A stretch of DNA of 64,000 nucleotides from Nostocoides sp. Lineage in GTDB: Bacteria > Actinomycetota > Actinomycetes > Actinomycetales > Dermatophilaceae. The notes beneath the pieces are model-generated. The model made no database searches. It saw nothing but the letters and a program-made list of their open reading frames with translations, and had not been told where the DNA came from. Position 1 is the first letter of the stretch, and each line of letters starts with the position of its first letter. Where the stretch lies: contig JADJVJ010000001.1 in the NCBI GenBank assembly GCA_016716625.1, forward strand, positions 868,001 to 932,000, in the 5' to 3' direction. Of this stretch, positions 43,147-52,405 are shown in pieces. Position numbers and translations under genes: made by a program.

Positions 43147-44141
43147 CACACGCCGCCGTTTATGGCACAGGGAGTTGGGGCACCGCGTTTGCGGCCGTCA
43201 TGGCCGACGCGGGCACCTCGGTCACGATGTGGGGGCGGCGATCGGAGGTGGTCGCCCAGATCAACGCCGGGGTTAACGAGGACTACCTGCCCGACCTTGC
43301 CTTGCCCGGTCACGTCCGGGCGACCACGGACGCAGCCGAGGCATCGGAGGGCGCCGACCTTGTCGTCCTCGCCGTGCCCTCGCAGACCCTCCGCGCCAAT
43401 CTCGGAGGCTGGCGTGGGTTGCTCCCGGCGGATGGCCCCATCGTCTCCCTCATGAAGGGGGTCGAACTCGGGACGACGAAGCGGATGTCCGAGGTCATCA
43501 CCGAAGTGGGCGAGGTCCATCACGAGCGGGTCGTCATCGTCAGCGGCCCCAACCTCGCCCGAGAGATCGCGGCCAAGCAGCCCGCCGCGTCAACGGTCGC
43601 CAGCAGTCGTGAAGACATGGCCGAGGCCGTGGCGGCGGCGTGCGCGGCGCCATACTTCCGCCCCTACACCTCGACCGATGTCATCGGCACCGAGGTCGCC
43701 GGGGCCGTCAAGAACGTCATCGCGCTGGCTGTCGGCCTCGCCGAGGGGCTGGGGTTCGGGGACAATTCCAAGGCCTCGATCATCACCCGTGGGCTGGCCG
43801 AGACGATCCGGCTGGGAACCGCTCTCGGAGGGCAGGCCGTGACCTTCGCGGGTCTTGCCGGGGTCGGCGACCTCATCGCGACGTGCATGTCACCGCTCTC
43901 CCGCAACCACAGTTTCGGGGTCCTCCTCGGCCAGGGCTACACCGTCGACGAGGTCGTCGCCCGCACGAAGCAGACCGCCGAGGGTGTCAAGTCGTGCACC
44001 TCGATCCATGAGCTGGCCCGCAAGCACGGCGTCCACGTGCCGATCATCGAGCAAGTGGACCTGATGATCCGGGAGAACCGCACCCCGGCCGAGGTCGTCG
44101 AGGCGCTGCTGCGCCGCCCGCTCAAGGCCGAGACGGACTAG
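43143..44141 (+). CDS. gpsA: Glycerol-3-phosphate dehydrogenase [NAD(P)+]
   Basis: A 332-residue enzyme that reduces dihydroxyacetone phosphate to glycerol-3-phosphate for lipids. The cofactor site YGTGSWGTAFA starts at residue 6, and SGPNLAREIA, the catalytic Lys in VAGAVKNVIALA, and GLAGVGDLIATCMSPLSRN are visible. The GTG overlaps the plsC stop and follows AAGGAGG. Its TAG stop shares CTAG with the convergent PLP enzyme gene, a 4-base overlap. Confidence 0.96.
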   Translation: MTHAAVYGTGSWGTAFAAVMADAGTSVTMWGRRSEVVAQINAGVNEDYLPDLALPGHVRATTDAAEASEGADLVVLAVPSQTLRANLGGWRGLLPADGPIVSLMKGVELGTTKRMSEVITEVGEVHHERVVIVSGPNLAREIAAKQPAASTVASSREDMAEAVAAACAAPYFRPYTSTDVIGTEVAGAVKNVIALAVGLAEGLGFGDNSKASIITRGLAETIRLGTALGGQAVTFAGLAGVGDLIATCMSPLSRNHSFGVLLGQGYTVDEVVARTKQTAEGVKSCTSIHELARKHGVHVPIIEQVDLMIRENRTPAEVVEALLRRPLKAETD

Positions 44142-45205
44142 CCCCGCAGCGCCGAGTCAAGGTCGCGCCAGAGGTCCCCGACGTCCTCGATGCCCACGGA
44201 GAGGCGCAGCAGTCCCTCGGGCACCGCCGCTGACTCGCTCTCCCAGCGGCGGCGGCGTTCCACCTGGCTCTCCACTCCGCCCAGGCTTGTCGAGGGCACC
44301 CAGAGCCGTACCCGACGACATACGGCCTCGGCAGCCTCGGCCCCACCGGCGACGTCCACCGAGACGATGGCTCCACAACCCGGGTAGCGCACCCGCTCCA
44401 GGGCCGGATGCCCGGTGAGCCGGCGGACGAGTTCGGCGGCGTTGGCGCTCGCCCGCTCCAGGCGCAGGTGCAGGGTCCGCAGCCCGCGCAACGCGAGCCA
44501 GGTCTCCAGCGGTCCGGCGACGGCCCCGTGCAGGGTCCGATGCCGGGCGAGCCGCTCCCGCAGGGCCCTCCCGGCGGCGGTCGGTCCGGTGACGACCGCC
44601 CCCAGGACGACGTCGCTGTGACCGGCCAGGTACTTGGTGACCGAATGCACGACGAGGTCCGCGCCGAGGGCGAGTGGCTGCTGCCCGAGCGGGGTGGCGA
44701 AGGTGTTGTCCACCGCGCAGAGCACGCCGCGCTGGGCGGCTGCCGCGGCCAGGGCGCGGATGTCGGCGACCTCGAGGAGCGGATTGCTCGGCGACTCCAG
44801 CCAGAGCAGATCCGCACCCTCGAGCGCGCGGATCACTCCCTCGGCATCGGTCGGGTCCACCCGGTTGACGGTGAGGGTGCCTTCTTCCTCACGATGGGCG
44901 AGCGTGGAGAGCACCCCGTTGTAGGCGGCCGTCGGAGCGACCACCCGTCCGCCGAGCGGGACCAGGGAGAGCACCGCGGCCACGGCGGCCATGCCGGAGG
45001 AGTAGACCAGCGACTCACCGCCCTCGAGGGCTCCGAGGGCCTCTTCGAAGGCTTCCCAGGTGGGGTGCTCGGTCCGGCCATAGATCCGCGAGCCCCCGGC
45101 CCGGTAGGTCGAGGTGAGGACGAGCGGCGCCCCCACCTGGGCCCCTGGCTGCGCTTCGCGCCCGGCGACGACACACCTCGTGGCGGCGGAGAGGTCCTCA
45201 TCCAT
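44138..45205 (-). CDS. Cystathionine gamma-synthase/lyase family PLP enzyme
   Basis: A 355-residue Cys/Met-metabolism PLP enzyme with YGRTEHPTWEAFEEALGALEGGESLVYSSGMAA, the LLWLESPSNP strand, a DNTFATPLGQQPL block, and the PLP lysine in HSVTKYLAGHSDVVLG. It could be the synthase (MetB) or a gamma-lyase; sequence alone does not decide. The protein is slightly shorter than usual at about 355 residues. It sits alone, between convergent gpsA and divergent ddl. Confidence 0.82.
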   Translation of the reverse strand: MDEDLSAATRCVVAGREAQPGAQVGAPLVLTSTYRAGGSRIYGRTEHPTWEAFEEALGALEGGESLVYSSGMAAVAAVLSLVPLGGRVVAPTAAYNGVLSTLAHREEEGTLTVNRVDPTDAEGVIRALEGADLLWLESPSNPLLEVADIRALAAAAAQRGVLCAVDNTFATPLGQQPLALGADLVVHSVTKYLAGHSDVVLGAVVTGPTAAGRALRERLARHRTLHGAVAGPLETWLALRGLRTLHLRLERASANAAELVRRLTGHPALERVRYPGCGAIVSVDVAGGAEAAEAVCRRVRLWVPSTSLGGVESQVERRRRWESESAAVPEGLLRLSVGIEDVGDLWRDLDSALRG

Positions 45206-45237
45206 GTCGGTCAGCGTATTGCTTTAGGCTCGACCCG

Positions 45238-46365
45238 ATGAGTGCTCCCCAGCCCCACGACCGGAGGATCCGGGTCGCCGTCGTCTTCGGGGGGCGCAGC
45301 AGCGAGCACGCCGTCTCCTGCGCGACGGCCGCGAGCGTCCTCACCGCACTCGACCGGGACCGTTACGACGTCGTCCCGGTGGGGATCGCCCGCGACGGCC
45401 ACTGGGTCCTGGCAGCCGACGACCCGGAACCGCTGCGGCTCAGCGCCGGGCACGTGCCCCAGGTCGACGGCGCCGCCCCCTCGGTGCTGCTCCCGACGAC
45501 CTCCCATGACCGCACCCTCATCGTTCACGAGGCCGGATCGCCACCGCGCACACTCGGCGAGGTCGACGTGGTCTTCCCGCTGCTCCATGGACCCTTCGGT
45601 GAGGACGGCACCATCCAGGGCCAGTTCGACCTCGCCGACGTCCGCTACGTCGGCTCCGGGGTGCTCGCCTCGGCGGCCATGATGGACAAACACGTCATGA
45701 AGGTCCTCTTCGAGGCAGCCGGGCTCCCGGTCGGGCCGTACGAGGTCATCACCGACCGGCAGTGGCGGCGCGATCCCGAGACGGCGTTGGCGCGGGTGGA
45801 CCGGCTCGGGTGGCCGGTGTTCGTCAAACCCGCGCGGGCCGGATCGAGTATGGGGGTGGCCAAGGTGAGCGGCTCGCAGGGGCTGCGCGCCGCCGTCGAG
45901 GCCGCCCGCGAACACGACCCCAAGGTCGTCATCGAGGCGGCCATCGTCGGCCGGGAGATCGAGTGCGGCGTGCTCGAAGGGCATGGCACCGATGCTCCGC
46001 GCACCTCGGTGGTCGGGGAGTGCGCCGTGGTTTCTGGCCACGACTTCTATGACTTCGACGCCAAGTACCTCTCCCCGCAGGATGTACGCCTGGACTGCCC
46101 GGCCGAGGTCCCGCCGGAGGTTTCTGCGCAGATCCAGGAGATGGCCGCGGTGGCGTTCGAGGCCGCTGGCTGCGAGGGCCTGGCCCGGGTCGACTTCTTC
46201 TACTGCGCCGACGGCACCATCCTCATCAACGAACTCAACACCATGCCCGGCTTCACCCCGCTGTCGATGTATCCGCGGATGTGGGCGGCAAGCGGCCTGG
46301 ATTACGCCGAACTCATCGACGAACTCATCGCCCTCGCCCTGGAGCGGCGGGTCGGTCTGCGCTGA
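45238..46365 (+). CDS. ddl: D-alanine--D-alanine ligase
   Basis: A 375-residue ATP-grasp enzyme making D-Ala-D-Ala for peptidoglycan. VAVVFGGRSSEHAVSCATA at the start, VFPLLHGPFGEDGTIQG, KPARAGSSMGVAKV for ATP, and the metal site NELNTMPGFTPLSMYP are all there. TAGGCT (45225-45230) is seven bases before the ATG, so a leaderless start is likely. It is monocistronic here, followed by a convergent DUF3515 gene. Confidence 0.96.
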   Translation: MSAPQPHDRRIRVAVVFGGRSSEHAVSCATAASVLTALDRDRYDVVPVGIARDGHWVLAADDPEPLRLSAGHVPQVDGAAPSVLLPTTSHDRTLIVHEAGSPPRTLGEVDVVFPLLHGPFGEDGTIQGQFDLADVRYVGSGVLASAAMMDKHVMKVLFEAAGLPVGPYEVITDRQWRRDPETALARVDRLGWPVFVKPARAGSSMGVAKVSGSQGLRAAVEAAREHDPKVVIEAAIVGREIECGVLEGHGTDAPRTSVVGECAVVSGHDFYDFDAKYLSPQDVRLDCPAEVPPEVSAQIQEMAAVAFEAAGCEGLARVDFFYCADGTILINELNTMPGFTPLSMYPRMWAASGLDYAELIDELIALALERRVGLR

Positions 46366-46378
46366 GCACTCTGACGGC

Positions 46379-46813
46379 TCAGCGGCACTCCAGGCCATTG
46401 CGGGGGAGAGTCGCGGCCGCAGCGCGGAACGCCGGCAGCAGCAGTGCCTCCGGGGAGTAGGCCGCGGGCACGAGCACCTCAATCGTCGGGTCGGTGCCGA
46501 AGGTGGTGAACCGGATGCCGTCGCTCAACTCCTGCGGAATCCATCCCACACCGTCGACGTCCAGACATTGGGTCGTTGTCGGGGCCAGGGCGGCTCCACC
46601 GCAGCGCGCGACGATCGCAGGGTCTCCCCAGGCGCGCACGGAGGGGTCCGCAGGGGTGGTCTCGGTGAGTGGGCGCCCGCCGACGCTCGACGGCCAGGGC
46701 ACCGCACGGCATACCGTGGCGGTGGCCGCCGGCAGCGGCGCGACCGGGACGGCGGAGGAACAGCCCGCGAGGGTGAGGCAGGCGAGCAGCGTCAGACGTG
46801 GACGACGGTGCAC
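46379..46813 (-). CDS. DUF3515 lipoprotein
   Basis: A 144-residue protein with a short signal (HRRPRLTLLACLTLAGC), the Cys being a lipobox site, and then the DUF3515 pattern of several cysteines (CRAVPWPS, VARCGG, TQCLDV) and a VLVPAAYSPEALLLPAF end. Function is unknown; genes of this family commonly lie between ddl and thiL in actinobacteria. The GTG start lies 22 bases inside the end of the Lrp-like gene, and no later start keeps the signal peptide. Confidence 0.7.
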   Translation of the reverse strand: MHRRPRLTLLACLTLAGCSSAVPVAPLPAATATVCRAVPWPSSVGGRPLTETTPADPSVRAWGDPAIVARCGGAALAPTTTQCLDVDGVGWIPQELSDGIRFTTFGTDPTIEVLVPAAYSPEALLLPAFRAAAATLPRNGLECR

Positions 46814-47025
46814 GTCAGGGTGCGGGTGATCCCGTCGACGTCCTGGATCTTGGCGATGACGAGCTTGCCGAGGTCGTCGACCGATGCCGACTCGACCCGA
46901 GCGATAACGTCATAGGGGCCAGTCACGTCCTCGGCGCTCGTCACTCCGTCGAGCGCCGAGATCGCGGAGGCGACCGATGCAGCGCGACCGACCTCGGTCT
47001 GGATGAGGATGTAAGCCTGGACCAC
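46792..47025 (-). CDS. Lrp/AsnC ligand-binding (RAM) domain protein without DNA-binding domain
   Basis: A 77-residue protein that is only the C-terminal ligand-binding half of an Lrp/AsnC regulator: VQAYILIQTEVGRAASVA, VTGPYDVIARVESAS and the closing LTCTVVHV. No helix-turn-helix precedes the GTG. Such stand-alone RAM proteins occur in actinobacteria beside thiL and may bind amino acids or modify full Lrp proteins. GAGAGG precedes the start by about ten bases. It is divergent from thiL. Confidence 0.8.
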   Translation of the reverse strand: MVQAYILIQTEVGRAASVASAISALDGVTSAEDVTGPYDVIARVESASVDDLGKLVIAKIQDVDGITRTLTCTVVHV

Positions 47026-47095
47026 TCTCGTGCCACCTCTCTGGAGAAGACTGGGGGCGCCACCCGGGCGCAGACCAGACGCTACCGTGCGGGGT

Positions 47096-48067
47096 GTGTC
47101 GTTGTCTCGCCTGGGTGACCTCAGTGAAGCCGAGCTGTTGGCGCTCGTCCTGCCTCGGTATGCCGTGACCGGCTCACCCGAGCTTGTCGTGGCGCCTGGT
47201 GATGACGCCGCGGTGCTGGCGGGCTTGGGGGCCGACGTGGTCGCCACGACCGACACCATGGTGCGGGGTATCGACTGGCGGGACGACTGGTCGAGCGGCG
47301 AGCAGGTGGGCCGCAAGCTCGTCGCGCAGAACCTCGCCGACATCGAGGCCATGGGGGGTCGTCCGGTCGCCCTGCTCGTGGCGCTCCTTGCCGATCCACA
47401 GACCGAGGTGGCCTGGGTGCTCGACCTCGCCGACGGGATCGCTGCGGCCGCGCTCGAGGCCCGGGTCGTCGTCGCCGGAGGGGATCTCTCCTCGGCGCCG
47501 CCGGGCGTGGTGGTCGTCGCGGTGACCGCCCTGGGCACCCTCGACGGCCGGCCCCCCGTGCTGCGCTCCGGAGCGCGCCCCGGTGACGTCCTCGCAGTGC
47601 GTGGGTCACTGGGGTTCTCCGGGGCCGGACTCGCCCTGCTCCAGGCCGGGGAGATCACCGGTCAAGCCACCGCGGCGGCTTCGCTCCTCGCCTGGCATCG
47701 CGCTCCCCGGGTCGAGCCGGGCGTCGGGGCCGGGGCGGCGGCCGCCGGAGCCAGCGCCCTCATCGACATCTCTGACGGGCTGGTTCGCGACGTCGGCCGG
47801 ATCGCCTCCGCGAGCGGGGTCCGTATCGACCTGGACGGCAACGCCCTGCTCGAAATCGTCGCCTCGACCCCGCTCGGCGTGGTCCTCGGCGAGGACGAGG
47901 GCCTGCGCCAGGTCCTCGCCGGGGGAGAGGAGCACTCGCTCGTCGGCTGCTTCCCGGGACCGTTGCCGCCGGGCTGGACCTCGATCGGCCGGGTACTCGA
48001 CGGGACCGGGGTCACCCTCGACGGGGCGCCACAGCCGTTAGCCGGTTGGGACCATTTCGCTCCCTGA
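47096..48067 (+). CDS. thiL: Thiamine-monophosphate kinase
   Basis: A 323-residue kinase that makes thiamine diphosphate, the cofactor of IlvB and of the E1 protein here. VVAPGDDAAVL, TTDTMVRGIDW, the metal-binding QNLADIEAMGGRP, and DISDGLVRDVGRIASASGV are clear. GTG at 47096 is set by TACCGT (47083-47088) seven bases upstream, trimming an open upstream extension. A two-way hairpin follows the stop. Confidence 0.93.
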   Translation: MSLSRLGDLSEAELLALVLPRYAVTGSPELVVAPGDDAAVLAGLGADVVATTDTMVRGIDWRDDWSSGEQVGRKLVAQNLADIEAMGGRPVALLVALLADPQTEVAWVLDLADGIAAAALEARVVVAGGDLSSAPPGVVVVAVTALGTLDGRPPVLRSGARPGDVLAVRGSLGFSGAGLALLQAGEITGQATAAASLLAWHRAPRVEPGVGAGAAAAGASALIDISDGLVRDVGRIASASGVRIDLDGNALLEIVASTPLGVVLGEDEGLRQVLAGGEEHSLVGCFPGPLPPGWTSIGRVLDGTGVTLDGAPQPLAGWDHFAP

Positions 48068-48074
48068 ACGACGA

Positions 48075-48105
48075 AGCGGCCGCCGGATCACTCCGCACGG
48101 CCGCT
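48075..48105. terminator. Two-way terminator between thiL and rpmB
   Basis: AGCGGCCG (48075-48082) pairs with CGGCCGCT (48098-48105), with an inner CGGA/TCCG stem and a TCAC loop. It lies between two convergent genes. Confidence 0.7.
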
Positions 48106-48121
48106 CTCGTGATGCGTGGGG

Positions 48122-48316
48122 TCAGCGCTTGACCTTGCCCGCCTTGAGGCAGGAGGTGCAAACGTTGATCCGCTTCGGGGTCACACCCGCGTCACCGACG
48201 AGGGCCCGGACACGCTGGATGTTGGGGTTCCAGCGGCGCTTGGTGCGGCGGTGCGAGTGCGAGATGCTGTGCCCGAAACCGGGTCCCTTGCCGCAGACGT
48301 CGCAGTTGGCAGCCAC
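48122..48316 (-). CDS. rpmB: 50S ribosomal protein L28
   Basis: A 64-residue protein with HSHRRTKRRWNPNIQ in the middle and two cysteine pairs, CDVCGKGP and CTSCLKAGK, marking the zinc-binding form. AGGAG precedes the GTG by seven bases. It stands alone, divergent from the DAK2 gene. Confidence 0.96.
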   Translation of the reverse strand: MAANCDVCGKGPGFGHSISHSHRRTKRRWNPNIQRVRALVGDAGVTPKRINVCTSCLKAGKVKR

Positions 48317-48475
48317 GGGTGATCTCCTTGAGTCAATGTCATGTGGGTGTCGCCACAGCACGGATCGCGCGTGGACAACTGCCCTAGCGTATCCGAGTCG
48401 GGGGGCGCCGACCAAAACGAGTCGGGTGCGGCTCGGTCGAGCCCCGTGGTCGGACCGAGTGACTAGCCTAAGGCC

Positions 48476-50137
48476 GTGGCCGACGAGTTGACCGCCGCCG
48501 ACGCCCGGCATTGGGCCATGCTGACGCGCGCCGTCTTCGCGGCTCGGCGCCTCGAACTCGACGCGCTCAACGTCTTCCCGGTGCCCGACGGGGACACCGG
48601 GACCAACCTCTACCTCACCTTCGACGGCGCCCTCGACGACGTCATCCGGGAGCACACGACCGCCGGGATCCTCGGCACCGCCTCCCTCGTGCAGGAGTGC
48701 GCCAACCTCTCCCGCGCCCTCCTGATGGCCGCGCGCGGGAACTCCGGGGTCATCCTCAGCCAGCTCGTCGGTGGCCTGTGCCGGTATGTCGTCGACGGTG
48801 GGTTCACCGAGCTCGATGCCCGCCAGACGGCGTCCGCCTTCGCGCTCGGGGCGCAGACCGCTCGCGCGGGGGTCCGCGAGCCCAAAGAGGGCACCATCTT
48901 GAGCGTGGCGGACGCCGGGGCTGAGGCGGCGCTTGCCGCGGCCGACCGCGGCGCCGGCCTCGTCGAGGTTCTCGGGGCCGCCGTCGCCGCCGCCGAACGC
49001 GCCCTCGAGCACACCCCCGAGCAACTCCCGGAGCTCAAGGCCGCAGGTGTCGTGGATGCCGGTGGGGCGGGGTGCCTGCTCATGCTCGAGGCCCTGCACC
49101 GGGTGGTCACCGGGGACTGGTCCCTGGAGGACGAACTGGCCTTGGGCGGCGGGGAGCCGCCGCTGCAGCGCCGCGCCGAGTGGCACCTGCCCGGTGCGGT
49201 GGCCCCGAGCGCCGCGGTGCCCGTGCCGCGCGGTGGCGCCCCGGCATACGAGGTGATGTTCCTGCTCGACAACACCGACTCCGCTCGGGTCGAGGCGCTC
49301 GGGGAGAGGCTCGCTGGCCTCGGGGACTCGCTCATCGTCGTCGGCGGACCGGACCTCTACAACGTCCATGTCCATGTCGATGACGCGGGCGCCGCGGTCG
49401 AGGCGGGGTTCGCGGCCGGGCGGCCGCACCGGGTGCGGATCACCTACCTGGAACATGTTGTGGAATCGGTCACCGCCGGGCTCGGCGTCGTCGCCTGCTC
49501 GGCGGGGCCAGGGATCACCGCCGTCCTCGAAGGCGCTGGGGCCACCGTCGTGCCGTCCGTTCCGGGCGCTCGGGCCTCGGCAGGTCAGCTGCTCGCGGCG
49601 GCCCGAGCAACCGGCGCGGCCTGCGTCATCATCGTCCCCGGGGACCGGGACACGCTCATGGCCGCCGAAGTGGCCGCCAAGGCCGCCGCGGCCGATGGTA
49701 TCGAGGCGTATGTCGTGCCGGCCCACACCACCGTCCAGGGCCTCGCCGCGGTCGCGGTCCATGACCCCTCCCGCCCGGCCCAGAGCAACCTGATGGCGAT
49801 GTCGAGCGCGGCCTCGGCGACCCGCAACGGGGCGGTGACCGTGGCGACCAAGGAGGCCCTCACCTGGGCCGGGGTCTGCCGACCCGGGGACGTGCTCGGC
49901 GTCATCGACGGGGACATCGCCTTCCTGGACACCACGGTCCCGAACGCCGCCTTCGAGGTGCTGCGCCGGCTGCTCGCCGGCGGCGGTGAACTCGTCACCC
50001 TCGTCCTCGGGGCGGACGCCGACGCCGACGACGTTGACGCCATCACCGGCTGGCTCGCCAGCGAGCGACCCGAGGTCGAGGTCGAGATCATCGAGGGTGG
50101 CCAGCCGGTCTATCCGGTGCTCCTCGGCGTCGAGTGA
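48476..50137 (+). CDS. DAK2-domain protein (FakA/YloV-like)
   Basis: A 553-residue protein. The N-terminal DAK2 domain has NVFPVPDGDTGTNLYLT and SLLMAARGNSGVILSQL-type blocks that bind ATP and magnesium; a middle linker and a C-terminal DegV-like/FakA domain (YNVHVHVDDAGAAVEAG) follow. In firmicutes such proteins are fatty acid kinases working with FakB. No FakB gene is here. TAGCCT (48464-48469) lies six bases before the GTG. Between rpmB and recG it keeps the usual actinobacterial order, and recG begins at its stop. Confidence 0.88.
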   Translation: MADELTAADARHWAMLTRAVFAARRLELDALNVFPVPDGDTGTNLYLTFDGALDDVIREHTTAGILGTASLVQECANLSRALLMAARGNSGVILSQLVGGLCRYVVDGGFTELDARQTASAFALGAQTARAGVREPKEGTILSVADAGAEAALAAADRGAGLVEVLGAAVAAAERALEHTPEQLPELKAAGVVDAGGAGCLLMLEALHRVVTGDWSLEDELALGGGEPPLQRRAEWHLPGAVAPSAAVPVPRGGAPAYEVMFLLDNTDSARVEALGERLAGLGDSLIVVGGPDLYNVHVHVDDAGAAVEAGFAAGRPHRVRITYLEHVVESVTAGLGVVACSAGPGITAVLEGAGATVVPSVPGARASAGQLLAAARATGAACVIIVPGDRDTLMAAEVAAKAAAADGIEAYVVPAHTTVQGLAAVAVHDPSRPAQSNLMAMSSAASATRNGAVTVATKEALTWAGVCRPGDVLGVIDGDIAFLDTTVPNAAFEVLRRLLAGGGELVTLVLGADADADDVDAITGWLASERPEVEVEIIEGGQPVYPVLLGVE

Positions 50138-50151
50138 GGTCGGGGCAGGAC

Positions 50152-52401
50152 ATGGTCAGCGAGTCCACCCCGTTGCGCTCGGTCCTCGGTGGCCGTACGG
50201 CAGGCCCGCTCGCAGCGAACCGCGGACTGCAGAGCGTGGGTGACCTGCTCGGCTTCTGGCCGCGCCGCTACCGTTCCCGGGAGAGCGACCTCGCCGAGGC
50301 GAAGGCGGGCCGTTACCTCGTCGCCGTCGCCGAGGTGAAGACGGCGACGACGAACCGGATGCGCAACGGCCGTTCCATGCTCAAGGTCGTCATCACCGAC
50401 GGGACGACCGACCTCAGCATGGTCTTCTTCTCCGTCTACGGGCACGAGCGGGCCCTGCAGCCGGGCGTTCGGGGGATCTTCGCGGGCACGGTGACCTCGT
50501 TCAACCGCGAACTCCAGCTCACCCACCCCGGCTACACCGTCCTCGACGAGATCGACAGCGGCGAGCGTTCGGACCTCATCCCGATCTATCTGCACGTTCC
50601 GCGGATGCATACCTGGAAGGTCACCGAGAGCGTCCGTCTCGTCCTGGACGCCCTCACCGACATGCCTGACGACCTGCCTCCGGATCTCGTCGCCCGGCAC
50701 CACCTGGTGACCCGGCTTGAGGCATTCCGCGGCATTCACACCCCGAAGGCCCTGAGCGAGGTCGAACGGGCCCGGCATCGGCTCCGCTACGAGGAGGCGC
50801 TCGTCCTTCAGTTGGCCCTCGCGCAGCGTCGGGCCCGGGCCCGGGCGGAGGTGACTACGGCCCGTACGCCCCGGCCGGACGGCATACTCGCCGCGTTCGA
50901 CGAACGATTACCGTTCGAACTCACCCACGGCCAGCAGGTTGTCGGCGAGGACATCGCCGCGGACCTCGCTGCATCCACCCCCATGCACCGGCTCCTCCAG
51001 GGGGAGGTCGGCTCGGGCAAGACTGTGGTGGCGCTCAGGGCCATGCTCGCTGTCGTCGACTCCGGCGGTCAGGCTGCTCTGCTCGCGCCGACGGAGGTCC
51101 TTGCGGCCCAGCATCACCGGACGATGACCGCGATGCTCGGGGATCTCGCCTCGGGCGGTTACCTTGGGGGGGACGACCGGGCGACCCGGGTCACCCTGCT
51201 CACCGGCAGTCAGTCCGCTGCCGAGCGGCGGGCGGCGTTGCGCGACATCGAGTCCGGCGAGGCCGGCATCGTCGTCGGTACGCACGCCCTGATCCAGGAC
51301 GCGGTGACCTTCCACGACCTGGCCCTCGTCGTCGTCGATGAACAGCACCGGTTCGGGGTGGAGCAACGCGACGCCCTACGGGGTAAGGCCCTGAGCCCAC
51401 CCCACGTCCTGGTCATGACGGCCACCCCGATCCCCCGAACCGTCGCGATGACCGTTTTCGGCGACCTCGAGGTCTCCACCCTGCGGGAACTGCCCGCGGG
51501 CCGGGCTCCGATCGAGACCTTCGTCATCCCCGACCTCCTGCCGGGGTGGCTGGAACGGGTCTGGCAGCGGATCGGGGCTGAGGTCGCCGCCGGACACCAG
51601 GTCTTCGTCGTCTGCCCACGGATCCACGATGACGCCCCGCCCGACCCGGGGACCGAGCTGTGGACCGAGCCACCCGACGAGGACGGCCTCGACCTGGACA
51701 ACCTCGGGGACGGCGGCGATGAGGGCAAGGGAGGCCCGGGTGGGGGAGCGGGGGCGGCCGGCACCGCCGCCCCGCAGCCCGCGCAACGGCCTCTGCGGAG
51801 CGTCGAGTCGGTGGCCGCCGAGTTGCGGGCGCACCCGGCCCTGACCGGGGTCCGGTTGGGCATCCTGCACGGTGCCCTGCCGAGCGTCGACAAAGATGCC
51901 GTCATGGACGCCTTCGCCCGCGGGGACCTCGACGTCCTCGTCGCGACCACCGTCATCGAGGTGGGTGTGGACGTGCCGAAGGCAACCTTCATGGTCGTCA
52001 TGGACGCCGACCGCTTCGGGGTATCCCAGTTGCATCAGCTCCGGGGCCGGGTCGGCCGCGGGGGCCTGCCCGGGGCCTGCGCGTTGGTGACCGGGAGCGA
52101 CTCCCCGATGGTTCGGGAACGCCTCGAGGCGGTGAAGTCGAGCACCGACGGCTTCGTCCTCGCCCGGCTCGACCTCGACCAGCGCAGGGAAGGCGACATC
52201 CTCGGCGCAACCCAACACGGCCGCCGCACCCAGCTGGAGTTCTTGCACATCCTCGAACACGAGGACCTCATCGAGGCCGCTCGTGCCGACGCCCGCGCCC
52301 TGGTCGATGAGGACCCCGAACTGGCGAGACTGCCCCGGCTCGCGGCCGCTGTCGCCGCCCGGGTCGACGCTGATCAGGCCGCCTACCTCGAGCGCGGGTG
52401 A
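50152..52401 (+). CDS. recG: ATP-dependent DNA helicase RecG
   Basis: A 749-residue helicase that reverses stalled replication forks. The N-terminal wedge domain binds branched DNA. Walker A GEVGSGKT is at about residue 284, DEQHRFGVEQR at about 395, TATPIPRT follows, and QLRGRVGRGG is in the C-terminal half. A Gly/Asp-rich insert near residues 500-540 is common in actinobacterial RecG. GTG at 50134 overlaps the previous stop, but ATG at 50152 gives the usual N-terminus; the choice is not certain. rsmD follows after four bases. Confidence 0.95.
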   Translation: MVSESTPLRSVLGGRTAGPLAANRGLQSVGDLLGFWPRRYRSRESDLAEAKAGRYLVAVAEVKTATTNRMRNGRSMLKVVITDGTTDLSMVFFSVYGHERALQPGVRGIFAGTVTSFNRELQLTHPGYTVLDEIDSGERSDLIPIYLHVPRMHTWKVTESVRLVLDALTDMPDDLPPDLVARHHLVTRLEAFRGIHTPKALSEVERARHRLRYEEALVLQLALAQRRARARAEVTTARTPRPDGILAAFDERLPFELTHGQQVVGEDIAADLAASTPMHRLLQGEVGSGKTVVALRAMLAVVDSGGQAALLAPTEVLAAQHHRTMTAMLGDLASGGYLGGDDRATRVTLLTGSQSAAERRAALRDIESGEAGIVVGTHALIQDAVTFHDLALVVVDEQHRFGVEQRDALRGKALSPPHVLVMTATPIPRTVAMTVFGDLEVSTLRELPAGRAPIETFVIPDLLPGWLERVWQRIGAEVAAGHQVFVVCPRIHDDAPPDPGTELWTEPPDEDGLDLDNLGDGGDEGKGGPGGGAGAAGTAAPQPAQRPLRSVESVAAELRAHPALTGVRLGILHGALPSVDKDAVMDAFARGDLDVLVATTVIEVGVDVPKATFMVVMDADRFGVSQLHQLRGRVGRGGLPGACALVTGSDSPMVRERLEAVKSSTDGFVLARLDLDQRREGDILGATQHGRRTQLEFLHILEHEDLIEAARADARALVDEDPELARLPRLAAAVAARVDADQAAYLERG

Positions 52402-52405
52402 GCCG

